A stretch of 49,548 nucleotides of DNA. Source: Chromatiales bacterium. GTDB lineage: Bacteria > Pseudomonadota > Gammaproteobacteria > Xanthomonadales > SZUA-36. The notes beneath the pieces are model-generated. The model saw nothing but the letters and a program-made list of their open reading frames with translations. It was not told where the DNA came from and did not search any database. The stretch lies in NCBI GenBank assembly GCA_024640025.1, contig JAHEFT010000005.1, positions 1 through 49,548 of the forward strand. Reading direction: 5' to 3'. Below, piece by piece: positions 1-8,900 of the stretch (positions within the stretch are counted from its first letter, which is position 1; each line of letters starts with the position of its first letter). The position numbers and the translations under genes are program-made.

Positions 1-637
1 TGGGAATGCCCTTGGCGCCCAGCACAGAGGCCATCCGCCACGACTCGCCAATATCTTCGAAGTCTCCCTGCCCACTGGGCAGCAGGACCATGCGCTTCCG
101 CAGCTGATCCAGTTGCGGGCCCTCCAGCCCGGGCAGGAAATGCAATGGCGATGCAAAATAGAAGTTCTGGATGAATCGTCCTTCCAGGTACTTTGAGAGG
201 TCGTAGGTGCCGCTCATGGCAATTGCCAGCCTGAAAGCATCCGGGTGCCGGCAAATCGTTGCGACGGCATTGAACGCACCGATTGAAGCACCGGCTGCGA
301 CGATTTCGATGTCCGGGCTCTCGCAATCCTTTCGAATGGCTGGAACGATTTCCCGGTAAACCAGGGCGTCGAACATATTTTGCAGATAGGAGCAGAACTC
401 AGCTGAATGCTCTTTCGAAATCCAGGCTCTGCCCGCGATTGAATCGGTGGAGTAAACCTTGATCCGCCCACTTTCGATCAGGGGCGCCAGAGCTCCGATC
501 AGGTGAAAACGTTCGACCTCCTCGGCGTCGCCGCCGGCCGTCGGGAACAGCAGCACCGGCGTTCCGAATGTGCCCCAGCGAACCAGCTGTATTTCCTGCT
601 CCACATGGGGGGAATACCATTTGAAGACCTGCTTCAA
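1..637 (-). CDS. Esterase-family alpha/beta hydrolase, 3' end beyond window
   Basis: Last visible gene of the minus-strand ATP-grasp operon; about 212 codons are present and the C-terminus lies outside the window. The N-terminus (KQVFKWYSPHVEQEIQL, then PVLLFPTAGGD at residues 27-37) and the nucleophile elbow GASIG (residues 116-120, Ser118) fit the putative esterase family (alpha/beta fold, COG4947-like). The distal acid and His are not visible. The best start is a TTG at 635-637 whose last two bases lie inside the TGA stop of the upstream ATP-grasp gene (TTGA, 4-base overlap), implying translational coupling; no ATG is available in this frame near the family N-terminus. A GTG eleven codons downstream is possible but would delete the conserved KWYSP segment. 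There is no signal peptide, so it is probably cytoplasmic. The substrate is unknown; hydrolysis of an ester or amide product of the neighbouring ligases is an inference. Confidence 0.85.
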   Translation of the reverse strand, partial: MKQVFKWYSPHVEQEIQLVRWGTFGTPVLLFPTAGGDAEEVERFHLIGALAPLIESGRIKVYSTDSIAGRAWISKEHSAEFCSYLQNMFDALVYREIVPAIRKDCESPDIEIVAAGASIGAFNAVATICRHPDAFRLAIAMSGTYDLSKYLEGRFIQNFYFASPLHFLPGLEGPQLDQLRKRMVLLPSGQGDFEDIGESWRMASVLGAKGIP

Positions 638-1875
638 GCGCCCACCCCGTCTTTGCGGCGCCATTCCTGCACCCGGCTCCAGAACAGTTCCACGAAGGCC
701 TCGGTTTCATGCGGCGGATACAGCGCTGCGACTTTTTCACCGATCGCACCATGCACGATGTCGGTGGCGAAAAACCCGTTGGCCACTTCGTCGAGGTGCG
801 GCAAATGCGTGGCGCAGAAGGATTCGAACTCGTCCACGTTGAAGTGCCCGCTGGCCAGACTGACGTACCCGGCCATTTTTTCCTCAAAAGGAATGTCCTG
901 GTCGGCGATCGCGAAGTATTCCTGCCAGTCGAGGTTGGTTTTCATCGAACGGCCGGTCGCTGCGCAGAAAATGGACCAGCGCAGGTTGGCTTTGATCAGC
1001 CATGGAAAATGAAAGTGGAGCGAAGTCACCTGCGAGTCAGGGCAGGCGTTCGCGAAATCGATCGGGTACCAGGTGCCGTCCTGGCGCAGGGCTTCACAGG
1101 AATTGAAGTCCCAGCCGAAAAACGCGTTGATCACCATGGTCATGTTCCGCAATTGCTGTTCCTGGTCTGTCGGCAGGAAATCCTGGTCCATGCGATAACG
1201 GTCATGCAGGGGCGCACCCGGATCGTAGTTGACGTAGCGGAACTGGGGCCCCAAACCGATGCAGCGCACGAAGGCGTCATGCGGCTCAACCCCTTTTTGC
1301 AGGTTCATTACCCGGGTGCCGCTGCTTTCATACGCATTGAGCAGTTCCTGGCGGTTCTTGATGCCGGTCACGCCGACCCAGGCGCCGCCATCGTAGGGTT
1401 TCATGTAGAGCGGGTAGCCGATATTGTCACCGATACCCCCCAGGTCAAACAGCTTGGCGTAACGGGTCAGGGTCGGCTGCAGATCGTTCGACTCCGCGTA
1501 CCGCTTGGGCGGGATCATCCAGGTTTCCGGTACCGGAAAGCCCAGGCGGCTCATGGCTGCATAAGTGGTCTGCTTCTCCATCGACTGCAGCGACCAGGGA
1601 TTGTTGAATACGTAGAGGTCATTCACCAGAATCTTGGTTTTGATCCACTCCCTCGAGGTGTGATACCAATGCGTCAGGCGGTCGATGACCACATCATAAG
1701 AGCAGTCCTGCAGGAGGCCGAACGGTTCGATGTTGACCCGTTCCGATTCGATGCGCACGGTGTCTCCGCCGATTGACAGCTTGAGGTCGAGCTGTTTGAG
1801 AAGCGCCTCGTAGCAAATGGGCCAACAGATGTCGGCGCCGAGAGACAAGCCAATTTTCCGGGTGATTTCAGCCAC
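634..1875 (-). CDS. ATP-grasp domain ligase (second of two in operon)
   Basis: 413-residue cytoplasmic protein beginning with GTG, preceded by a good Shine-Dalgarno (GAGGAA). An N-terminal pre-ATP-grasp region (about 1-95) is followed by an ATP-grasp fold: YMKPYDGGAWVGV at 157-169 supplies the nucleotide-binding Lys and Gly-rich loop, and E261 with the PIDFANACPD segment (271-280) looks like the acidic/Asn metal site. ATP-grasp enzymes activate a carboxylate as acyl-phosphate and join it to an amine, thiol or other nucleophile. The protein is clearly different in sequence from the other ATP-grasp in the operon, so the two probably carry out separate ligations. It is separated by 68 bases from the upstream esterase gene and overlaps the downstream esterase start by 4 bases. 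Substrates cannot be read from the sequence. The ligase fold is confident, the reaction unknown. Confidence 0.88.
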   Translation of the reverse strand: MAEITRKIGLSLGADICWPICYEALLKQLDLKLSIGGDTVRIESERVNIEPFGLLQDCSYDVVIDRLTHWYHTSREWIKTKILVNDLYVFNNPWSLQSMEKQTTYAAMSRLGFPVPETWMIPPKRYAESNDLQPTLTRYAKLFDLGGIGDNIGYPLYMKPYDGGAWVGVTGIKNRQELLNAYESSGTRVMNLQKGVEPHDAFVRCIGLGPQFRYVNYDPGAPLHDRYRMDQDFLPTDQEQQLRNMTMVINAFFGWDFNSCEALRQDGTWYPIDFANACPDSQVTSLHFHFPWLIKANLRWSIFCAATGRSMKTNLDWQEYFAIADQDIPFEEKMAGYVSLASGHFNVDEFESFCATHLPHLDEVANGFFATDIVHGAIGEKVAALYPPHETEAFVELFWSRVQEWRRKDGVGA

Positions 1876-1943
1876 TGTAATTCCTCGATCTGCGGGTTAA
1901 CCATCATACGGCCTTCCCCTGTTCTGAGCCAAGTGCGTGGTGT

Positions 1944-3080
1944 TTACTCGTAAACCATCCAAAGCGGCCCCGGGAACAGCCAGGTGAGACCGTTGCGCAG
2001 GCGATCCCGCCAGTTTTCCCAGTTATGGGCGTCGCGGGCTTCCTCGAAGTTGACCTGCATACCCTGGGCTTGCAGCAGGGGCACCATCGAACGGTTTTCA
2101 TAAATCAGCGACTCATAGATTCCACAACTTACGTAGATTTTTTCCGCCAGGGCAAATGGCTTCTTGCGGTATTCATTGACAAAGCGCACCACCGGATCGA
2201 ACACCGGACCTTTCTGGTGCTGGCCCAGGTCGCTGAAGGCAAACGAACCGGACTGAAGCAACAACTGGCCAAACAGGTCAGGATATTTGCTGGCCGCGTG
2301 CAGCGAAGCTACTCCACCAAGGCTGGCGCCCATCAAACCCCTGGCATTGTTATTGTCCACCAGGGGAAGTTTTTCCGACAATGCCGGCACGAGTTCCTCT
2401 CCGATGAAACGGGCATGCCGTGGGTCGCCCGTGTACTCAACCAACCGGTCTGGCGATTGCGTCAGGGCGACGATCATCGCCGGGATCTCCAGCCGGTGAA
2501 TCAGGTTGTCCAGCACGGTCTTGAGATCGGCGTAGCGCAGGTAGTCCGGCCCATCGTGCACCACCAGCAGGGGGTAACTGCGGCTGCGCCTGAACCGTGC
2601 CGGCAGGTAAACCTGGACTTCACGACGGTCGTCGAAGGCCTTGCTGTCTACCTGCAGACTGGTCAGAGAGCCAGTGCGGGCTTCGGGGTCATGCAAGGTC
2701 CAGCGGGGGCGCTTATAGCCATAACCCTGGCACACCGAGTTGGCGCCGAAAGGATCGTGCGCCTGCACCTCGTTGAATTCATCCAGGACCAGGTCACGCC
2801 CGCCGCCGCGAACGACTTCGAACTTGTATTCAAACCGGGATTTGCCGGGCAATTCCATGGTCAACGCCCAGAGGTCGGTTCCTTCCAGCCGCTGCATCGG
2901 CAATGACGTGTTGAATCCTGAAATCCACCGGCGCAAATGCACTTCATCTGCCTGGCCGCGATAAACGAAGGTCACCTGTCCGGGCTGGACCAGGGGGAAC
3001 CGGTGAGTGCTGATAAAGTCGTCCACCGCCCCGGCCAAAGGGACTCCATCGCGAAACAGTTTTTCGATCTGTGGGTTCAC
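1944..3080 (-). CDS. Fes-like esterase (E-set N-domain plus alpha/beta hydrolase)
   Basis: 378 residues from a GTG start at 3078-3080 that overlaps the TGA stop of the S51-like gene (GTGA, 4 bases). An upstream in-frame start near 3194 would give a longer, unlike-family N-terminus inside the S51 gene and is less likely. Residues about 35-115 look like a CBM48/E-set Ig-like domain (VTFVYRG, FEYKFEV), as in enterochelin esterases. The catalytic part has VVHDGPDYL (173-181), a GASLGG nucleophile elbow (251-256, Ser253), CGIYESL (319-325) as the probable acid region and DAHNWENW (350-357, His352). Fes-type enzymes cleave ester bonds of siderophores, but the same fold is common in other esterases and no siderophore genes are nearby. 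With no signal peptide it should be cytosolic. Its place between two ligases suggests it processes or releases a ligation product (inference). Confidence 0.87.
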   Translation of the reverse strand: MNPQIEKLFRDGVPLAGAVDDFISTHRFPLVQPGQVTFVYRGQADEVHLRRWISGFNTSLPMQRLEGTDLWALTMELPGKSRFEYKFEVVRGGGRDLVLDEFNEVQAHDPFGANSVCQGYGYKRPRWTLHDPEARTGSLTSLQVDSKAFDDRREVQVYLPARFRRSRSYPLLVVHDGPDYLRYADLKTVLDNLIHRLEIPAMIVALTQSPDRLVEYTGDPRHARFIGEELVPALSEKLPLVDNNNARGLMGASLGGVASLHAASKYPDLFGQLLLQSGSFAFSDLGQHQKGPVFDPVVRFVNEYRKKPFALAEKIYVSCGIYESLIYENRSMVPLLQAQGMQVNFEEARDAHNWENWRDRLRNGLTWLFPGPLWMVYE

Positions 3081-4006
3081 CGCGACACCAGGGCCTTTTT
3101 CTGTCCCGTTCTCGTCAACACGAAAGACCGGGCCGAGAGAACCACCCGGGCATCCTGCAGGGTAATCATGGCGCCATTGTCCAGGGTGCAACAACTTGCC
3201 GGCGCAAAACGCCGACTGAACAGGGCAAGCCGCTCGCGGTTGCCCCAGTCGATTCGGGTCCTGGCATGCGGCAGAAGGACCCGTTGGCGGACAACGCCAA
3301 GGCCCACGTCCAGTACTTCCGCATCGTTTTTGCCTTGTGGCGCCTTCTGGTGGAACAGCACAATCCGTTCACTCAGGGCCATCGCACCGGCCGACCAGGC
3401 GATCACCGGTTTTTGGGCCAGCAACCCGGCCAGGCCAAACAGCCGGATACGATTCAGCAGCACGGCGACATGCCCGCCGGCAATCAGCACGAGCCCGGCC
3501 CCTTTGACCATGCAGTGAACCTCCTCCCGCTGCGCCATCGCCAGCGGAATGTTCATCGCGGACCGGCGCAGGTCGAAATCCCGGTGAATCGCCATGATTC
3601 TGCGAAGGTGATGCCGGTCCAGCGCGCGAATCTGGGAAATTGCCGCGCGCTGCTCCAGCAAAAGCAGGTCCGGATCGGCTTTCGCACGCATCAACCGCCG
3701 TGCGGCCGCCAGGGTCGGCAACAGCCGAATCCGGTAAAGCCCCTGCAGTTCACGCAGCCTGTCCTGCCGCTCCCGCTTGAGTGCCCGCAAATCCGGTTCA
3801 CTGGCAAAAACTTCTTCAGCTCGCTGGTAGAGCGAAAGGTCTTCGACTGGACGGCCAACATCCTCGCGCAATTCTTCAATCTCACCCTCGGAATCGCGCC
3901 ATCCTGCCGTGATGACCACTATCGGGCCGTCAAAGTCGACTGAATCCACGGCCTGCCTTAAGTTGGGGGCCGGTCGTTGCGGACCGAGGAGTATCTGCAG
4001 AGACAT
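3077..4006 (-). CDS. S51 peptidase / cyanophycinase-like amidohydrolase
   Basis: 309-residue cytoplasmic protein with an ATG start 3 bases downstream of the preceding ATP-grasp stop. The N-terminal strand region (PIVVITAGW, 28-36) leads into a long charged helical stretch (about 40-150), then AGGHVAVL (176-183) and the nucleophile elbow VIAWSAGAMAL (201-211, Ser205). A PHARTRID segment (His247) and LDNGAM (275-280) follow in the order seen in dipeptidase E and cyanophycinases, which use a Ser-His-acid triad in a class-I glutamine-amidotransferase-like fold. The long helical insertion is unusual for classical dipeptidase E. In known systems this family cleaves Asp-X or isoaspartyl-type bonds such as those in cyanophycin. 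Here, beside two ATP-grasp ligases, a role in hydrolysing an amide-linked product or removing a protecting residue is plausible. Fold fairly sure, substrate unknown. Confidence 0.78.
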   Translation of the reverse strand: MSLQILLGPQRPAPNLRQAVDSVDFDGPIVVITAGWRDSEGEIEELREDVGRPVEDLSLYQRAEEVFASEPDLRALKRERQDRLRELQGLYRIRLLPTLAAARRLMRAKADPDLLLLEQRAAISQIRALDRHHLRRIMAIHRDFDLRRSAMNIPLAMAQREEVHCMVKGAGLVLIAGGHVAVLLNRIRLFGLAGLLAQKPVIAWSAGAMALSERIVLFHQKAPQGKNDAEVLDVGLGVVRQRVLLPHARTRIDWGNRERLALFSRRFAPASCCTLDNGAMITLQDARVVLSARSFVLTRTGQKKALVSR

Positions 4007-4009
4007 GGC

Positions 4010-5245
4010 TCAGGCCAACTCCACGTGAACCAGGCCCACAATTTGCTGCAGGGCTTCTTCGACCACGTCGGAATCACCGTCCCGGATGATCACGTAGCCC
4101 TCGCCTTCATAGCTGTCTGAAGCAAACTGCCCGGCAGACGGAAGCCGTGACTCGACCACCAGGTGGCCAAACCGGCGCTGGGCTTCGTCCAGGCCATGAA
4201 TCTGGCGAACCCGTGTCCCTCCCGCGGCGCTTTTTTGTCCGCGAAAATAGGCGGCTCCCACGGCATGCTTCCTCGGTGGCGGGTCAAATTCGTCAAATAC
4301 CATCAGCCGGGGCCACGCCTGGTAAAAATCAAAGTCATGAGCCCAGGACAGCAGGCTGGTGATCTGCGCGCCCGGCGGCCGCGCGCCCACTTCGGAAATG
4401 GCGATCCGCTGATGGCCCAACTGGAACCACTCCATGTGGCTCAGGCCAGTCTGCAGTCCAAGCGCCTCGACTGCCCTGAAACCCGCTTCGCGGATCGGAG
4501 CATACTCCTCGCCGCTCACATCACGGGGCAGAAAGACACACCACTGGATCCACGGATTCTCCAACACCTGCAGCGGCGCGGGCATGTATCGGGAAATGGA
4601 ATGCCAGGCCGGCTTGCCCTTGACCATGACACTGTCGAACGAGTGCTCGGTGCCGGACACGAACTCCTCCAGCAGGGTCGGTTCGCCGGCAGAGGGCGCA
4701 TAGTGCTGCAGCAGGTTCGTAAGGTCCTGCCCCGAATCGAGCCGGTACGTGCCTTTGCCCCCTGCCCCTGCCGGCGGTTTGGCCACCAGGGGAAAGCCGA
4801 CTTCCACGGCGAAAGCGCGCGCCTGTTCGGCATTTTCGGCCAGCACGTGGCGGGCGCAGGGAAGCCCCGCGGTGCGCAGCACGTCCTTCATCCGGGCTTT
4901 ATCCCTGAAATTCAGTGCGGATTGGACGTCGAGACCCTCAATCCCGAGGACTTCCCGCGCACGGGCCAACGGAACCTGCAACTGCTCCAGGGCGCCCAGC
5001 AGGCGCACCGGCGGTCCGAGTTGTCCGGCCAGCGCACGCGCCGCAGCGACCAGCTGCCCGGCATCCAGCGCATTTTCCACGCGCCAGTGTGCCGCCAGGG
5101 ATGAACGCAGGCCCGGCGGCAGTTTTTCAGCCGGATCCTGGCTCACAAGGCTCAGGTTGACGCCCGGCAGATTCGCGGCTCCGGCGACAAAACGAAGCGT
5201 TGTCTCCATGAAAAAAGGTGCTACAAAAATGACGTGGATGCTCAT
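4010..5245 (-). CDS. ATP-grasp domain ligase (first gene of operon)
   Basis: 411 residues from the ATG at 5243-5245 (MSIHVIFVAP); another ATG six codons upstream is possible, and neither has a strong Shine-Dalgarno. A Rossmann-like pre-ATP-grasp domain (1-110) starts with the strand IHVIFVAP and ends at LNFRDKARMK, where carbamoyl-phosphate-synthetase/biotin-carboxylase-type ATP-grasp domains usually begin. The ATP-binding loop is VAKPPAGAGGKGT (154-166); LLEEFVSGTEHSFD (191-204) and the metal-binding SEVGARPPG (284-292) are classical. The C-terminal lid region ends with GEGYVIIRDGDSDVV. This architecture activates carboxylates for amide or peptide ligation. It is the first gene of a five-gene minus-strand operon and is separated by only 37 bases from the yehS-like stop codon upstream, so it could also be co-transcribed with that gene. 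Confidence 0.9.
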   Translation of the reverse strand: MSIHVIFVAPFFMETTLRFVAGAANLPGVNLSLVSQDPAEKLPPGLRSSLAAHWRVENALDAGQLVAAARALAGQLGPPVRLLGALEQLQVPLARAREVLGIEGLDVQSALNFRDKARMKDVLRTAGLPCARHVLAENAEQARAFAVEVGFPLVAKPPAGAGGKGTYRLDSGQDLTNLLQHYAPSAGEPTLLEEFVSGTEHSFDSVMVKGKPAWHSISRYMPAPLQVLENPWIQWCVFLPRDVSGEEYAPIREAGFRAVEALGLQTGLSHMEWFQLGHQRIAISEVGARPPGAQITSLLSWAHDFDFYQAWPRLMVFDEFDPPPRKHAVGAAYFRGQKSAAGGTRVRQIHGLDEAQRRFGHLVVESRLPSAGQFASDSYEGEGYVIIRDGDSDVVEEALQQIVGLVHVELA

Positions 5246-5282
5246 AGGCTGATAGCAGAACACTGCTGCTCACTGATGGCAA

Positions 5283-5756
5283 TTATTTTTTGATATCCGG
5301 CTCGACCTGCTGGTATTGAAGGCCTTTCAGGAAGCCGCGCAGCGCCTGGTCTTTGCATTCGCGATAATGTTTGTGGCCCGGCCGGCGGAAGAACGCACTC
5401 AGCTCGTGTTTGCTCAACCTGAGATCTGCACGCTGCATGATTTCGAGGACATCGTCAGCTTGCAGGTCCAGGGCAATCTTCAGTTTCCTGAAAACCAGGT
5501 TGTTATTCAGTCGTTCTTCCGTTACCGGTTGCGCGCCTTCCTTCCTGCCGCGCTTCTCGATGATCATGCCATTCAGAAAAGCCGCGAACTCCGTATCAAG
5601 GATGGCCTTGAAGGCTGGATCGTCCTCTCTCTTCAGCCAGTCGCTGATTTCCGCCCGGGTTACCGTTCGATCGCCCAGGCCAAAAATCTCAATCATTTTT
5701 GAGTCATCGAAATCAAAAATAAAGCGGATTCGGCGTAAAACATCATTGTTTCTCAT
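5283..5756 (-). CDS. yehS: DUF1456 (YehS-like) protein
   Basis: 157-residue soluble protein containing two similar DUF1456 halves. Each half has an N-terminal helix pair (NNDVLRRIRFIFDF near residue 3; NNNLVFRKLKIALDL near 85) followed by a degenerate winged-helix-like part ending in a short Arg/Lys-rich helix (SDWLKRED; SAFFRRPGHKHYREC). The length and the NGMIIEKRGRKEG linker match E. coli YehS. The start at ATG 5754-5756 (MRNNDVL) fits the family; an ATG three codons upstream is also in frame. The molecular function of this family is not established; regulation or RNA/DNA binding has been suggested only from fold. It lies 37 bases upstream of the ATP-grasp operon on the same strand and diverges from the BNR gene across a 158-base gap, so the promoter for the ligase operon may sit upstream of this gene. 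Confidence 0.9.
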   Translation of the reverse strand: MRNNDVLRRIRFIFDFDDSKMIEIFGLGDRTVTRAEISDWLKREDDPAFKAILDTEFAAFLNGMIIEKRGRKEGAQPVTEERLNNNLVFRKLKIALDLQADDVLEIMQRADLRLSKHELSAFFRRPGHKHYRECKDQALRGFLKGLQYQQVEPDIKK

Positions 5757-5914
5757 ATGGCCCACATCATACTGTATCTGGCGCAGAGAACCTCAGCCAT
5801 GAGCAACGGAAAAATAACCGCAAACCCGGTGGCCTGTGGACTGGACTTCTGCAAGATGTTCCTTCGAATGATCGGTTAAACTGCTTTCATTCCAGATTAA
5901 ACCGGAGAATAGAG

Positions 5915-8900
5915 ATGAAGGCCAGGACGTATTCCCTTCAGAAAATCCCTCATGTTTTACTTGCGCTGTCCTGCCTGCTCTTCACGGTAGGCAGTTGGGG
6001 CGCTGTGCCCGAGGCGTCTTATTCCGATTTGCACTGGCGCCTGGTTGGCCCGTTTCGCGGTGGCTGGGCCACGGCGGTCGCCGGGCATCCTGACAAGGCG
6101 ACTACTTTCTACTTCGGTTCTGCCGATGGAGGCGTATGGAAGACCGAAAATGCCGGCGCAACCTGGCGGCCCTTGTTTGAACAACAGGGCAGCGCATCCA
6201 TCGGCGCCCTGGCGCTTGCGCCCGGCAATCCCGAGGTTATCTGGGTGGGCACCGGCCAGATCCAGCAACGCTGGGATATAGTTGACGGAGACGGCGTATA
6301 CCGCTCGACCGACGGCGGTGAGAACTGGCAACACGTGGGCCTTGGAGATACGCGGCATATCGGCGACCTCTGGGTCGACCCGTCCAATGATGAGATTGCC
6401 GTGGTGGCTGCACTGGGGCATGTCTTTGGACCCAACCGAGAACGCGGACTGTTCAGAACCGAAGATGCCGGCAAAAGCTGGGACCAAGTGCTGTATGTGG
6501 ACGACACGACCGGCGCTGCAGACATTGCACACAACGAAGACACACCCAACATTCTGTACGCCTCCCTCTGGCAGGTTCAACGCCATCCCTGGCTGGACTA
6601 TTTTCAACCGACAGTGGGCGGAAACAGCAGCATTTACCGCTCGATTGACGGCGGCCGCAGCTGGTTGCCCGTGGGTGGCGCAGGCCTCCCGGACAGCCTG
6701 ATGGGACGCATTGAAATCGCTGTCGCCCCGGGGAATGGGGCACAACGCATCTGGGCGTCGGTTGAAGCCGTCGAAGGCAGCGGTCTCTACCGTTCAGAAG
6801 ACGGTGGCAACCATTGGGCGCTGGTCAACGGCGACGCCAGCCTGGCCGGCAATTACATGGGCTGGCTAACGGCCGACCCGCAGGACGCCAATACCGTGTG
6901 GGCAGGCGGGCAACCGTTGCGCCGTTCGACAGACGGCGGCGAGACGTTTTTCATCGTGCGCAGCTCACCCGGCGGCGATGACTACCATGCCTTGTGGATC
7001 GACCCGCGAAACACGGACCGCATGATTACCGGCGCCGACCAGGGCGCCGTGGTGACGTTCAACGGCGGCGAAAGCTGGAGTAGTTGGTACAACCAGCCGA
7101 CCGGGCAATTTTACCGGGTTGCTGTCGACAACGGTTTTCCCTATCGCATTTACAGCGGTCAACAGGACAGCGGCACCGTTTCCATTGCCAGCCGGAGCGA
7201 TTACGGCCGTATCAGTTTCCGGGACTGGAACCCGGTGGGGGGGGACGAACGGGACGGCGATGTGCCCGACCCTCTCGACGCGAACATCGTTTACGGCGCC
7301 GGCCTGGGCGGTCGTATCTCCCGTTGGGATGCGCGCACGGCCCAGGTACAGAATGTCTCACCCTGGCCGGTTTCCAGTTATGCGAGAAACCCGCGGGAAG
7401 TCCTATACCGCTATGACTGGATAACACCCCTGGCCATTTCGGCAGCGCCTCCCCATGCGATGTATACCGCGGCGCAGGTGCTGTTTCGTTCGACCGACGG
7501 TGGCCAGAGCTGGCAGACCATCAGCCCTGACCTGAGTGGAATTGAAACCGGTACCGAGGGGTGCACCGATGATGCGCCCGTTGAGAGGGCCACGGACTGC
7601 GGTTACGGCACGCTGTTCGCGGTCGCCCCTTCGCCGTTGCAGGATGGCCTGGTGTGGGTGGGAACCAATAATGGCCTCGTGCACCTGACCAGCAACGGCG
7701 GTGCAGACTGGCTTGACGTGACCCCGCCCGGACTCGAAGACTGGAGCAAGATCAGTCTGATTGACGCATCGTCCATCGATCCGGATACCGCATACATCGC
7801 CATCGACCGGCACCGGCTGGATGATTTCACACCGCGGGCGTACGTCACCCACGACGCCGGCAGGACCTGGCGCGAAATAGGCCATGGCCTGCCCGACGGC
7901 GCTTATCTGAAGGTGGTACGTGAAGATCCTGAATACAAAGGCCTGCTCTATGCCGGCACGAGCCGGGGGGTTCACGTGTCTTTCGACGATGGAGCAAGCT
8001 GGCAAAGTCTGCAGTTGAATTTGCCCACCACCGGAGTCAATGATCTTCTGGTGCATGAAGATGACCTGGTGATCGCCACGCAGGGCCGGGCCTTGTGGGT
8101 CCTGGATTCAATCGCCCCCTTGCGGTTACTGGCCACAGCTCCTGACATGACCCAGCCTCAGCTGGCAACGCCCGAGCCCGCCGTCCGGTTACGTTTTAAC
8201 CAGAACAAAGATACGCCACTTCCGCCGGAGGAACCCACGGGGGAAAACCCACCTGCGGGAGCCGTGCTGGATTACATCCTGCCGGCGGACTTCAGCGGCC
8301 CTGTCCGGTTTGAGGTGCTCGCAGCGGACGGCAGCGTTATACGCAGCTTTGACAGCGATAAGATACCGACCCAGGCAAAAGCGCGCATTTACTTCGCCGA
8401 TACCTGGCTTGGTGAACCGAAGGCCCTGCCGGCCAGCGCAGGCCATCACCGCTTTATCTGGAACCTTCGCTACGAACCGCCTGGAACACTCGAATCGATG
8501 TATTCGATAGCAGCCGTCCCCGGCAAGCCCACGCCAATTCTGCCGGAGGGCGCCTTTGTGCTGCCGGGTAGTTATTCTGTCAGGCTGAGCGCCGGCGACC
8601 GGGTTATCACGAAAACTCTTGAAGTCACGCCTGACCCGAGGGTTTACGTGAGCCAGGAAGACCTGGCCGCTCTCCTGAAATTTCAGCAACAGGTGGCGGC
8701 AGTGCTGGCGCGGGCCATTGCGCTGCACGAGGAAATTGAGGCTGCCAATGAAGAAGCCCGGTCGGCATCTATGGCCAGCACGCCGCGAAATGTGGCGCGA
8801 GCACTGACTTCCCTGGCGATCGACCTTGAGCACGCCGACGCGCCGCCCACTTCGTCACAACGTGAATTACTGGATTACGAAACCATTCGGCTCGAGCAAG

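Noticed and set aside
709-1776. 355-codon open frame on the plus strand opposite the second ATP-grasp gene
   Set aside because: It lies fully inside a gene with clear ATP-grasp motifs and good operon context; its translation shows no family pattern.
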